DNA of 64,000 bases. Origin: Nephrocerus scutellatus (taxonomy: Eukaryota; Arthropoda; Insecta; Diptera; Pipunculidae). The stretch lies in assembly GCA_947095585.1 (NCBI GenBank), contig OX352763.1:37188010-37252009 (forward strand). The letters run 5' to 3'. Within the stretch, counting starts at the first letter, position 1. Each line of letters begins with the position of its first letter. The notes beneath the pieces were generated by a model. It searched no databases and was not told where the DNA came from. It was given only the letters and a program-made list of their open reading frames with translations. Position numbers and translations under genes: made by a program. Of the stretch, positions 41,885 to 52,829 are shown piece by piece.

Positions 41885-43245
41885 ATCTGTAAAATTGCTG
41901 TTAAAAGGTCAGGACTGAGCATTTCGTGGTTACATAAACACAAAAAACCTCCCTAAAAAAATCTTCGTAATGTAAACTATCTGTCAAATTGCTTTAAGAG
42001 GTAAGGACTAACCTCGGACACATAGTCCTGACCGCTTTAAGGCAGACAGATATTTTAATAGGCGCAAATATTTTTTAGGTAACCTCGGATTCGTGGATTT
42101 TGAGAAGGCCTTTGATCGAGTTAGCCGAGAGGTAGAGGAATACCCCCAAAAATTGTTGCCATTATTGGAGAGTCCTACAACAACGCAAGGTGTTTTGTTT
42201 TATACAATGGGCAGCTATCCAACTCCTTCGTAGTGCAACAGGGCGTTAAACAGGGGGATGTTCTATCGGCAATCCTCTTCCTGCTTGCGATGGACGACGT
42301 ACCAACACTGGCCGTCAGGTTGGTACAGCGGAGCGACAGGGCATTCAATGGAGACCGTTTGAAAGGCTCAGTCATTTAGACTATGCCGATGACATATGCC
42401 TCCTGGCTAAAAACATCAGTGGGCTAAACGGGATGTGCCAAACACTGAAAGTGAAGGGAGAGTCGAGTTGTCTAAGAATAAACAGGAAAAAGACAAAAAC
42501 AAATCCTCACAGGCCGCTCCACAAAGCAGCGTATTAATATACAGGAGACGCCAGTGGAAGAAGTCGAACAGTTTAACTACCTCGGCAGCATTGTTTCTGC
42601 AAATGGCGGTACGGATCTGGACGTTAAAAGTAGAATAAATAAAGCTCGTGCTGCCTTTAGTACTCTGACCCCAATTTGGAAATCCAGTCAAATCTCCTTA
42701 CGTGCTGTTATATGCCTGTGAAACCTGGAAAGTGACGTCTACTATTTCGAGGAAATTGCAAGCTTTTGTGAATCGCTGTCTACGACACATCCTAAAGATT
42801 CGCTGGCCACAAATTGTATCAAACGAGGAATTGTGGCGCAGGACAAGTCAAGAGCGGCTGGACGTCGATATAAGAAAGCGTAAATGGCAATGTATTGGTC
42901 ATACACTGAGGAAACCAAACGACGATATTGCAAAGCAGTCCTTTGAATGGAATCCACAGGGTGCACGGCGGTTTGGAAGACCAAGAAAAACATGGAAATC
43001 AACTGTCTTAGCAGAAGCAGAATCCCCGAGAAGGACGTGGCCACAGCTAAAATACATTGCTGCAGACCGTGAAGGATGGAGACGTTTTGTTGACGCCGTA
43101 TGCCCAACGGGGGTTACAGGACACGATGATGATGATGAACCTCGGACCTAAAAATCGTCAATCGGCATCATTTAAAAAATCTGTTAAATTGCCTTAAAGA
43201 GGTCAAGACTATGTGTCCGAGGTTACCTAAACACAAAAAACCTTT
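41885..43245. mobile_element. Foldback (palindromic) element with RTE insertion
   Basis: Without the RTE fragment inside it (42090-43137), the left part 41885-42089 and the right part 43147-43245 form a small foldback element. Motif ATCTGT.AAATTGCYTTAARAGGTCARGACT...CCTCGG..TAACCTAAACACAAAAAACCT occurs at 41885 and 43179, and its inverted form at 41979-42051, where ATCTGTC (41979-41985) pairs with GACAGAT (42045-42051). No coding capacity. Confidence 0.6.
42090..43137 (+). mobile_element. 5'-truncated RTE-like LINE
   Basis: It begins inside the RT domain at FVDFEKAFDRV and shows GVKQGD..S (shifted), LDYADDICLLA (42377-42410), EEVEQFNYLGSI, then a 149-codon frame (42702-43151) with LLYACETWK, VNRCLRHILKIRWP, KRKWQCIGHTLRKP, GARRFGRPRKTWKSTV and RFVDAVCPTG. 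It ends in GATGATGATGATG, the short-repeat tail typical of RTE. The direct repeat AACCTCGGA (42081-42089 and 43138-43146) flanks it exactly as a target duplication. Several frameshifts in the first half make it inactive. Confidence 0.85.
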
Positions 43246-45775
43246 AAAAAAAAAAATTTGCATACCCTCTCGATCCACTAATCTCTTCAATTACAAATAA
43301 ACCAATAGAACCGAACGAAAAATCGTAGGTATGTACAATGTTGCCATACAATGTTGCAGCAACAAAGCAGTCGCACTCTGGTAACGAACACATTTGAATT
43401 TGCTCCTTGACTCCACACATCATCGGTTGGCTTCATTTCCAATTCCTTCGCCGGCTAACCACAATGCAAAAGGATGGATGTTTTGCAGCAAGCAATTAAC
43501 GGGGAAGAAGAAGAGCAGATGAAGAAAAGGAAAAAAAAAAACCGTCGGCGACATCTGCTCCTCGCGAAAAACGTAAACAAAACAAAACAACAACAATTAC
43601 TATAACAATAATAGTAACAACAATGAAACTGCTTGGAAGACGCCGTGACGGCTGACGGCCCAAGCCAAGTAACTAACCAACCAATCCAAAGTAAACGACA
43701 AAAACGACAGATGCAAAACTTTGAGCGAGGCGACGATGGACGACACACATGTCGTTGTCGGAGCTCTCCTTCGATCGACTACGATTCCCAGGTAACCACC
43801 ACCACCTATAACGTCTGGCAAAGGAGTTGGTATCGAACCAACAACAAAAGATGATTACGTGTTGCTTGCTGCTGGCTGGCTTACTCTACTCATGTGAGGA
43901 ATAAGAAATACCCTCGCAGCTGCCGAAATATTCACAAATTCTTAAGACAATCAAATTCGATCGGCAAACAACCATACTACACAGTTTATGTGATGTCGTT
44001 CACCATTTTGTTCACCTATGTTGTAGTTTCTTGGGGTAACCGACCGAATGAACCGAACCGAACCGAACAGAACAGGAGGAAGGAAGTTACTTTCAACTGA
44101 CACCATAGCCTGCCGGTGGCTGGCTTAAGTGTACCTGGTGGCATTATATCCTTACTAGAGAGTACAATGAACGGCAATGAACGGTCGCTAGACTGCTGTT
44201 GAATGTCTTCACAGCAGCGTCGTACAGTTGTTGACAAAAGGATCATGGAGAAGGAAAAGGCAGCAACTTCGAGAATAAACCAGACCAGACCAATTAAGAC
44301 GCACCAACAGCACAACAACCCTTAGCGAAATTCAGTTACGTATGTGTACTTTTTGTGTGCAATTATTCAGTGCTTTGCAGTGGAAAAGAAAGGGGTTAAG
44401 GAGTTACTTTCGTCAGTTAGGAAGCCCCCTTAACGTTGTTGCCGATGTCATTGCTATGGAGCGAGCGTACTGTACTCTGACTGCCAGATGTTGACCAACA
44501 TTAATTTTTTATTTCCTCTGCAAACGGATAAGGATAAGATCGGACCTCCATTGTAAGCGGGAATATTGAAGAGAAAAAACAAAAACATTTCAAGAGGCAC
44601 ACAAAAGTCGTCATCACAACGTCTTCTGGTCGGAGATTAATAAACTTTTGAATTGACCAACTTATTTTTAGATTTAGGAACATCCAAAAATCCAAGACAG
44701 ACGATTTAATTAAATCGCAAAGATAGGCGTCAAGACAATCTTAGACGCCTGTCATTGTTGTTCATCTGCCACTCCTGATTGAGTTCGACGAAATGTGGCA
44801 GAAAAATTTCGCGCAAGGGGGAATTTAAAAAAAAATTTTATTCAAAAGAAAACCAAAAATAACAGATAACAAAAAATGCTGCAAAGAGCAGCAAAATCTA
44901 TTTCCGCAAACAACGGCGCATAAAAGAGAATTGCGAGAGGACAGGCAACAGCGGCTCATAGTAGATATAATTGATAAAGACGACAGACAGCAGTGGAACA
45001 TCCTATTGTTCATATGCCTAACGAGAAGAGTGTATTACCTGGAAAAGGAATCTTTCTTCTTTGTTTACCTGTGTCAGGATCGCATATTGTTCACTGAAAT
45101 CTTCAAGGACAAGGACTTGTTGAATTTTCCATAGCGTCAGTGATCGCCAGGACGTACAATATACCTACCTACCAGAAACCAGATCGTTTGAAGCGAGTTC
45201 TGATGTTCTCTTGTCTGTTATTGTTGTCGTTGGCTATACACAGTAATAAGCATATTCTTCTGTAAAATTCCGCAATACACAGAAGATATCCGCTCAGCAG
45301 AGAATGAAATTTCGCTTGAAATTCAAATTTTTACATGCGACGAGCACAAAAACGATCTAAAACGGACGCAAACACGAAACACGCACAATACTCATAATAA
45401 AAATTCAAATTTAGAAGAAAAAAAACAAGTTCTAAAAATACAAAAAGCCACAAACAACACACTACTTTTGATTAAGTTTAAAAATTTAATTTGCTAAGCC
45501 ATCATTATGGGGTTATCAATTGGCATCGTCGCACATTGGGCTGGTGCGGGCAAAAAAAGGTGAATAGAAAATTTTGCAAGAACTCTTTTTTAACCATCCA
45601 GTGGCTAGATCGCCGAAGACCGTCTAAAATTCAATTAATACTTTTTATGCCGGATATTAATGATGACGTTATCTGCAGTAGTCGATTGAAATATGTAGAT
45701 GCGTGAAATAAGATCCACCCCTCGCAACGAAGTGACCAGAAACCAATAAGGTCAGACGATAGGAGGCGCCCTTAA
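43246..45775. other. Non-coding, no recognised gene
   Basis: AT-rich with a GAAC/CGAACC patch near 44050-44072 and A- and T-runs. ORFs of 60-100 codons overlap on opposite strands, for example 43455-43748 and 43633-43854, and have no domain. The 71-codon frame at 45491-45706 resembles no family I know. Confidence 0.5.
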
Positions 45776-45779
45776 TGAA

Positions 45780-46035
45780 GGGAGATAGTAAATCCTGGGG
45801 CTGCGATGCTGAGAGTAGAGAAGAAATGTACATGCCTTATAAATACTGTCAATAGTACTGTTGACTTGATCTTAGCATGAAACCCACGCCAAACAGTCAA
45901 TTTTTGTGGGTGTAATGGCATTGCGTTAATGGCTACCCGTTGCCGACCAACCCAAATACGACAAACATGCTTATTAATGAAGGCGTTAAGCCACAAATCA
46001 TCGTTGAAAATGATTAGGGCACGTAAAATTGTCGC
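45780..46035 (-). mobile_element. Mariner-like transposase relic, minus strand
   Basis: Minus-strand frame reads NDDLWLNAFINKHVCRIW, then AMPLHPQKLTVWRGFHA. It is the same block (F-WLNG-VNKQNCRIW ... PLHP-K-TVW) as in the relic at 40340-40540. Only this middle segment is recognisable. Confidence 0.7.
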
Positions 46036-46189
46036 AAAAGAAAGCAAACATTGAATAACAATTTGGATAATTTGCGAATGTTTTATAAGCGTATAATTAT
46101 TCATAAATAAATGGCAAGTATATAGAAGAGTCAAGAAACGTTAAGCACACCGCAGCAAACTTTACGCATTTTAGAGAAACCCAGTTGAA

Positions 46190-46400
46190 AAAATCTGGCG
46201 TCCCAATTGGAAAAACCTAAGTTAAGTTTTTATTTTGTTGGTCCTTCGAGCCAAATGCATAGCCAAATGGTTACAGTAGATTATCCCGAATATGATCTAA
46301 TTAATTCAAGTCAACTTTATATATAATCACATTTTCTCCTAACTAGTTTTTTAACATTAATGGTAGAGTTTACGAATACAGACGAATTGATGAAATGGCC
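46190..46400 (-). repeat. Dispersed repeat, copy 2 (inverted partner of 39605)
   Basis: Reverse complement of the repeat at 39605-39832 with the shared words listed there, in the same order, over about 200 bp with scattered differences. The pair lies ~6.4 kb apart in inverted orientation. Confidence 0.75.
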
Positions 46401-46955
46401 TAGTATGTGGAGAGTAATTTTTTTTTTTGTAACACGATGAATCGACTTACCAAAAGAACACTTACTTGTTACTTCACTTCAAACGGTTAAAATATGTCTT
46501 AAACTATATTATATTTATCTGTATAAAATATCTATATTTAACTTTTTTGGAACACTGTTTTACAGAATAAGATGTTTCTTTGACAATCTAGTAGCTACCG
46601 TAGTGCTTCTTCGATGATTCGACTACCCGCCACACCGATTACCATCCATCAACCCCATCATTACACGTAGCTCCCAAGACTTAACCCCATCGTAGTTTTT
46701 CGTAAAAATCTTGACCCCGCCGCAACATAGCGGGTCCAAATTTTATCAGCAAACTCATTTCAGAAATTTATTTTGTGAATTTGAGCCAAATCGTACCATA
46801 AATACGAAAAATTTAAATATCTCAATTAAAGCGCCATCTATCGGAATAAAACTTAAGATAAACCTTCCTGCAGACTAAACTAACATATTGTCCAAGTTTG
46901 GTGTTAATCGGTCCAGCGGTTCTCGAGTTTTAGACTGACGTACCCGGAACGAACG
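46401..46955. other. Non-coding repeat-like sequence
   Basis: Holds a stretch CTAACATATTGTCCAAGTTTGGTG...AATCGGTCCAGCGGTTCTCGAG (46880-46930), which reads like part of a transposon end, possibly linked to the element that starts near 46960. No ORF. Confidence 0.4.
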
Positions 46956-46959
46956 TTTT

Positions 46960-47343
46960 TATATATGAACATGAAACTTTGTCTGTATGTCTGTTCACGC
47001 ACAACTAGAAGACCGTTCATATGATCTAGCTGAATCTTTGTAATGTGGTTGGGACGGTTGGGGTGGATGTTTGTAAGAGATTAGTGTGGTAATGGTCGTG
47101 AGGGGGTTGACGTGATGGGTGGCTTGACTCGAAGACCATGCTTTTTTTATACATAAACTTAACATAAACTTATTGCCAAGGGACAACTCACTGAATGGCT
47201 TCCGCCACAGCAATAAGTTGGTCTATACCCTTTATTAAAATTAAAATAAACCAGGTTGGTCTTTAAGGGTCTCGGTGGTCAGTTGGTTGGGAGATGGGTA
47301 GTGTGGTGGGGCCAACCAGGCAACTCTGGGTATTTCAGCTAGT
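46960..47343 (+). mobile_element. Helentron-like non-autonomous element with a LINE end inside
   Basis: Starts with TTTTTATATATGAACATGAAACTTTGTCTGTATGTCTG and ACGCACAACTAG, and ends GGTGGTCAGTTGGTTGGGAG...CTGGGTATTTCAGCTAGT, the layout of Helentron-type relics. The 3' end matches the solo end at 15640-15717. A minus-strand LINE 3' end (47143-47250) interrupts it. Confidence 0.5.
47143..47250 (-). mobile_element. 3' end of the 11.8 kb LINE family, minus strand
   Basis: On the minus strand it reads TTTAATAAAGGGTATAGACCAACTTATTGC...TCCCTTGGCAATAAGT and ends in a run of A, matching the last ~110 bp of the LINE at 15045-15152. The terminal stem-loop is kept (47168-47218, with ACTTATTGCT/GGCAATAAGT). 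A strongly 5'-truncated insertion. Confidence 0.75.
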
Positions 47344-47399
47344 TTAAAATAAAAAATTAACAAAATAGGATTCGCTTTCTAAAAAACCAACCTGTAAAC

Positions 47400-47725
47400 A
47401 TTAAATTTTGTTTGAATCGGGTTAATTATATGGGAGCCCCCTGGTCCGATCACTTCTAAATTTTTACAAAAAGTATTGTCATCGGAATTACACATGCGTA
47501 CAAAATTAAAAGAAAAAATTTATATGGGAGCTCCCCGACCCTTGTGCCCGATCACTGCCAAATTTTTACAAAAGGTGTTGTCATCGAAAATACATATGTG
47601 TGCAAAGTTTTAATAAAATCGCTCTTTAGGAAGTGGATTAAAAATTGATTACAAAAATTCAACAGCCAGCGAGCCACGGGCAAGCAAACTTAATACTCGT
47701 ATAGAGAATTAGGAGAGAAAACACA
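47400..47725 (+). repeat. TIR repeat made of ~120-bp units, copy a
   Basis: Two to three units of the form ATATGGGAGC.CCC....CCGATCACT..AAATTTTTACAAAA.GT.TTGTCATCG..AATACA.ATG.GT..AAA, then AGGAAGTGGATTAAAAATTGATTAC, GCCAGCGAGCCACGGGCAAGC and TATAGAGAATT. The same units and end occur at 58226-58742, 60630-61215 and 62771-63289. Confidence 0.75.
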
Positions 47726-48425
47726 CAGAATTTTCCCAATGTTATACTTTCCTCACTTTCAAGACAGATTTTACAGGTACGGTAGGTACAACACTACAGT
47801 ATTAATAATTCCACAGTGACACCACCACCACCTTTAGTTCTCCCGTTGATATGACGTTTGAATGACTTTTGCTTTACGCAATCGTATTTTGTTATCGGGG
47901 AGAATAAGAACCAAAATTAAAACCAAAAAAAAAATTAAAAAAAAACAACAAACAATGCGTGCATATTCATAGGTGCTATACATAGGTGTCAAGTGCGTGG
48001 CCGCTCGAAATAGGTAATAAATAGGTAGGAGAACAACAATACCCCTCATTACGTATTCCAATACCAAATCTAACTTATAATCGAAATTATTCATTCTGTT
48101 TACACAACATGTATATGCGTATGTGTTTTTAAGTAAATTTCAAATATAAAAAGTGCCCACATACATACAAATGTGTACCGCCGAACATTTTCTAATAATA
48201 ATTACCGTACAAATGGCACTTAGTATGACTGTGATAATTGTCTGGCGCCAGGGGCAATGGTCAAAAATTCGCAATGCATAGATTAGTTAATAATAATACT
48301 AAGCAAGGACGGGCGCGGCAGAGTGAATTCAGCCAATCGTTTGTACGCCTGTCATTCATAAAGATTATCTATCTATCGCGCAACGTCGTCGTAGTCGCAT
48401 TTTCAATTCATAACAAATTGTATTA
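47726..48425. other. Non-coding, no recognised feature
   Basis: AT-rich sequence with an A-rich run at about 47905-47950. Just before the small ORF at 48426 it becomes less AT-rich and has a CGTCGTCGTAG stretch, which could be a 5' leader. Confidence 0.4.
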
Positions 48426-48521
48426 ATGGACCCGAAAGACGACCCTGTCAGTGTGTCAGGTTACTCAGCAGGCGGCGACTGCAGCGACATCGAAGATGAT
48501 TTCAATAGCGAACTGCGATAG
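48426..48521 (+). CDS. 31-residue acidic ORF, possible first exon
   Basis: ATG at 48426 opens 31 codons: an acidic Ser/Gly/Asp/Glu-rich peptide (MDPKDDPV..., then DCSDIEDDF), stop TAG at 48519-48521. Codons avoid the AT bias of the neighbourhood, as real fly exons do, and the peptide looks like a transcription-factor N-terminus. GTGAAA at 48521 could be a weak splice donor that would remove the stop and join to an exon beyond. I do not recognise the protein and found no partner exon in the window. It may be chance. Confidence 0.3.
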   Translation: MDPKDDPVSVSGYSAGGDCSDIEDDFNSELR

Positions 48522-49560
48522 TGAAAACTAAATTCTTCGTACTCTCTATCAGCTGTTTGGTAAACTCGCATAATCTCGAGATGATGAAAAAAAAAACACA
48601 CGTAGGTATGTATGCCAGAGTTAAGCGCAGTTATTGGAGTAAACTTCCTCCGAGATAAGAGTTAATTTCGTGTAGAATTGCATCCTGTAAAAAAAGTACG
48701 CGAGAGTCAATCACCCAGATGGCCAAATCTAATCACACTACACACGCTGCCAATTGTCATAAACCACATGGTTTTTTTTTGTGGTGTTCCCAACTTTGTC
48801 TGTTTCTTTCTAAAATTGTCAAACTTATGTTAAACAATCAAATAACACGCTCGCTTACTCACACACAAACGCATTCCAAGCCAACATCAAAATCAAAAAA
48901 AAAAAATAGGAGAAGTAAAAAAAACCTAGCAACAGTGAAGCAAATAACGTGGTCATCTCACAAACCGAAAAAAAAAACAACAACAACACAAATTGTGAGT
49001 AAAGTCACAGTCACGTAAAACACACAGAAAAAACAACAACAAGAACCATGAAACTACTTAGATACTCTGCTGTAAAGACTGACTTTGCAGAGATACTCTG
49101 AAGAAGAAAAAGAATAATTCACTTCATTATAGAAACTAATGAATGGTATCTGTGTGTTTGGATGTGTATCTGTGTGTGCGTGCATTCAGCATACGCTTAA
49201 TAAGCGATTTTTCGAGATTTAGAAAAGAGCACAGAGGTCGAGGTGTTTATGTTGTCAATGGATGTTATCATTAAAATGTCATTGCCACCTGTTGATAATC
49301 ATGATGACGATGACGATAATTAAGAAAAGTGCAATGTCCAGATATCTTTGATACAAGGCCGAACCAGATTAGCCCATAACACGCATGGTTAGTATTGGTG
49401 TGACACTCAGGGCAAACATTTCAAAAGGATTTATTTGAAGCTTAGTTGCTATGGCCGGGATGTGTTAGCAAGTTTTTGAAAAAATTCTAAAGTCAATAAA
49501 ATGGCTCAGGTGATTAGAAGAAACCATTCTTCGAATGAACCCCAATCCGATCACACTATT
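48522..49560. other. Non-coding, no recognised feature
   Basis: A-rich stretches at 48890-48930 and 48965-49050 and a GTGTATCTGTGTGTG patch near 49150-49180. The 99-codon Lys/Thr-rich frame at 48719-49018 is low complexity and not a convincing gene. Confidence 0.5.
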
Positions 49561-49562
49561 AG

Positions 49563-49894
49563 CTCTTTCGATTTGCAGGGTAGAGTTACAATTTCTCTCT
49601 CGTGGTTTAGTTTGGCTTTCTATTTGCAAACTGTACCCGGGATACAGTTTGATTTTTTCGTTTTATTTGCAAGGTTTTGTAACCGACACTGTAACTTTGC
49701 TGCCCGTCGGCAATCGACGGGTATGGTTTCGTTTATTCACAAGATGGCGAGAGAGAGAGCAGACTCATTTCTCAGTTTGTTGTTCTTGTCCAATTTGGTT
49801 TTGTTCTGGCGTTCTATTTGCAAAGCATTCACCTGTAATTTGTTAGCTTACCCGTGGATAAGGTTTCGGTTATGGTTTTAGCAAATCGAAAGAG
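49563..49894. mobile_element. TIR element, copy 1 (332 bp)
   Basis: The ends CTCTTTCGATTTGC (49563-49576) and GCAAATCGAAAGAG (49881-49894) are perfect 14-bp inverted repeats. Inside is a hairpin CCCGTCG-GCAAT-CGACGGG (~49706-49724) and CAAGATGGCGAGAG. Copy 2 at 54848-55192 shares both features. No transposase, so non-autonomous; the family that mobilises it is unknown. ORFs across it are chance. Confidence 0.75.
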
Positions 49895-50349
49895 GGATAT
49901 TAAACGATACTATAGCGAATTTTATTTTCAAAACATGCAATAGTAGGTGGCACCAAGCCTTCAAAGTGAGTAAGTCAACTTTTTTTTATATTTTGGATAA
50001 CCACAGTCAGGAAGGAGACCACAGACTGAAGGAATGTAAAGCCGATAATCAATCCGATATAAAAGAATTGGTACGGGAGAAGGATTAAAGTGGAATTGGA
50101 AGAAAGAGTTAAATGAAGATGAAGATGGGGTTGAAATAAATGAAACAACTGCCGAAATACCGACTCCCGAGGTACCGCAATTGAAGCACTGCTTCCTCGG
50201 CTTCAGATGAACCTTCGTTTGTCAATCTTGCTGAACACTTGACTTGGCGATTGAGAGCATAGTACTTTGATCTAAGCTCTGCAACCTGTTCTAGGTTTAA
50301 GTTGATGTTTGTGGAGTTGGCTGTTTACAATTTTTCTTTCGACAAATAT
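49895..50349. other. Non-coding, no recognised feature
   Basis: Nothing identified between the TIR element and the minisatellite. Confidence 0.4.
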
Positions 50350-50895
50350 ATCTGAGAGTATGCCTATGTTCCATTGTCTATTCTTTCCTGTCTTTGTGAG
50401 TAATGCCTATGTTCCACTATTACCTTACTTTACGAGTAATGCCTATGTTCCACTGTTTTCTGTCTTTGAGAGTAATACCTATGTTCCACTGTTATCTGTC
50501 TGAGAGTTATATTTACCTATGTTCCACTATTTTCTGTCTTTGAAAGTAATGCCTATGTTCCACCATTTTCTGTCTTTGGGTGTAATACCTATGTTCCACT
50601 ATTTTCTGTCTTTGGGTGTAATACCTATGTTCCACTATTTTCTGTCTTTGAAAGTAATGCCTATGTTCCACCATTTTCTGTCTTTGGGAGTAATATCTAT
50701 GTTCCACTATTTTCTGTCTTTGGGTGTAATACCTATGTTCCACCATTTTCTGTCTTTGGGAGTAATATCTATGTTCCACTATTTTCTGTCTTTGGGTGTA
50801 ATACCTATATTCCACTAATTTCTGTCTTTGGGAGTAATGCCTATGTTCGATTCTTTCAGGTCCTTGGGAGCAATCTCTATGCTACACTATTTTTT
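50350..50895. repeat. 36-bp minisatellite, about 15 units
   Basis: Unit close to GTAATACCTATGTTCCACTATTTTCTGTCTTTGGGT. CCTATGTTCCAC recurs near 50406, 50440, 50477, 50516 and then about every 36 bp to about 50840; the edges are diverged. Units alternate between TGCC/CACC and TACC/CACT types, suggesting a two-unit higher order. Because 36 is divisible by 3, both strands are open for ~100 codons of a repeating 12-residue peptide; I take these as by-products. Confidence 0.9.
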
Positions 50896-52344
50896 GTTTT
50901 TTGGAATAAGGCCAATGATCTATCGCCGGCAGAGCGATCGGTGCTATTTCTATCTCTTTCGAACGTTTCCCATTGCTTTAAGCCATTTCCGTCCCATGAA
51001 GATGTGATCCAGCAGTGGGAGCTGTAGCTTCTATGGTGAAAACAACAGTATTTGTGTACCGCCTTGTATGAAAACTTTTGATTCAAACAAACTTGCAAAT
51101 GAGGTGAGGAAAGGTATCAAAAGTCGATGTTTTACGTGTGTTAGGGTGCGCTTTATTGAAAAAAATCTTTTAGATCTTTGCTATATTTTTGTAGGCATCT
51201 ACTGATTGATCTCTCAAGGAAATATTTATGTCATCTAGCAGAAGACGAGTGAACCATACTTGCGTTGTACAACTTCAGCGGTTATAGAGTGGTTTTCATA
51301 TGGAATTTTTGTGGTCAATCAGTGTGAGAAAATGTTAACAAACTCAAGAAGAGTTAATGGAAAGAAAAATGCAAGACTGCATTTCACTTGCACTGCACGA
51401 AATGTCCACTGAGCTACCAGCGAGCATAGTTAGTGTTATTTTTTTGAGAAGCACAGGTTAGTATGCAATTGGAACTGGAATTGGAAAAAAAGACAAAAAA
51501 GGTTAAATTTTGAATAAATATCCAAAGTCTCGCACCACATGGAATTTTCTCTAACAAAATATGGAATAACAAGAGGAGAAGATCAAAGCAGCACAGAAAA
51601 TTTTCAAGCAACCGAGGCACACACAAAATACCTTCACAAACAACAACACGCACTGATCCATCCGGTAAAAGCAAAACCAATCGACGGTAAGTACGTAAGT
51701 AAGTGCAGCACAACAACAGTAACTAAGTGAATGATTCAGTCAGAAAAAAAGGTAAAAATAAGAAAAAGAAAACCAAACGTCCAGTTAAAGAGAAGATGGG
51801 AATAATTTTTAATCAAAAGGAACAAACGTTGATAATTATTCTCAAGACTCAAATCGTACAAACTGGCAGACGGACGAGACGAGATATTAGGAGGGGAGTA
51901 CGACAATAACAACGCAACAACAACAATGAAAAACCTGAAAAACTTCACTTTATCATTTATCCATAGAAGAGCTGCAACGAATCAAAGTTCCGTTTTCCGT
52001 TCCATTATGGGTTTAAAGATCGGTCGATCGTTTGTTGATCGATCGGTCCGTCGTCCATATCAAACGGCTATGAAGAGAGAGACTAAACCACTTGGGGCTA
52101 TTTCTGGAAAAAGGGAACCTAAGTACCTTCTTCTCAGCTCATCTTTACAAATCACTCGCAATGCACAATGTACAACTAATGCCCAGATCGATCGATCTTT
52201 TGATGAAAATTAGGCTCTGTTCTAGTTTTTTGTTTCTCAGAGTAAAAGTATTTTTTCCTTTATCGGAGTGACCCAAGGTAATTGAGGTCAACACTGCGCT
52301 GAGAATGTGCTGCATTGCTGCAAAGGTGAGGTGTATGTATGTTG

Positions 52345-52392
<48 letters not shown>

Positions 52393-52825
52393 TAGGCTCT
52401 AAAAATATTAATTAAGATAATGATGTTACAATTTTCAAGGAAAACGCATAAGGTTAAAGGTAGAGGGAAACAAAGAGCTACAGTCGTAAAATAACTTTAG
52501 GTCGATTTTCGGTTTTTCATACAAAAAAGTACCCACATCAAGATAAGATTTTCCATTTAATGTTTCGTTTCAACCAAATTTCCTGCGTGAGAACAGAGTC
52601 GACCGGACCAGGACAGGTTGTAGAGCCAAAAATAATGATATGACTGTGGTAAGAGTATTGTGTTTATCATCTCTTATGATAACTGCAATTCATTGTTACT
52701 TCTTACTACTTTTTCACACTGTTCTGGTCGTAACGTAATAAAATATATTTTAGGAAACCAACCCAACACGTACATAGTTCATTAGACGACGAAACACAGA
52801 ATCGGGAAATTCATTCCACATAACT
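50896..52825. other. Non-coding, no recognised gene
   Basis: Contains a (TA)n-(TG)n microsatellite at about 52349-52391. ORFs of 60-100 codons at 51414-51716 (minus), 51539-51730 and 51926-52213 (plus) lack domain signatures. Confidence 0.5.
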
Positions 52826-52829
52826 TAGT

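Noticed and set aside
45491..45706. 71-codon ORF as a retroelement or host protein
   Set aside because: I could not match it to any domain; it lies beside a mariner relic and could be flanking noise.
50350..50895. Regular repeats that might be a CRISPR array or a repeat protein gene
   Set aside because: The repeats are directly adjacent with no unique spacers, and the genome is a fly. Open frames on both strands follow from the 36-bp unit and have no ATG-domain context.
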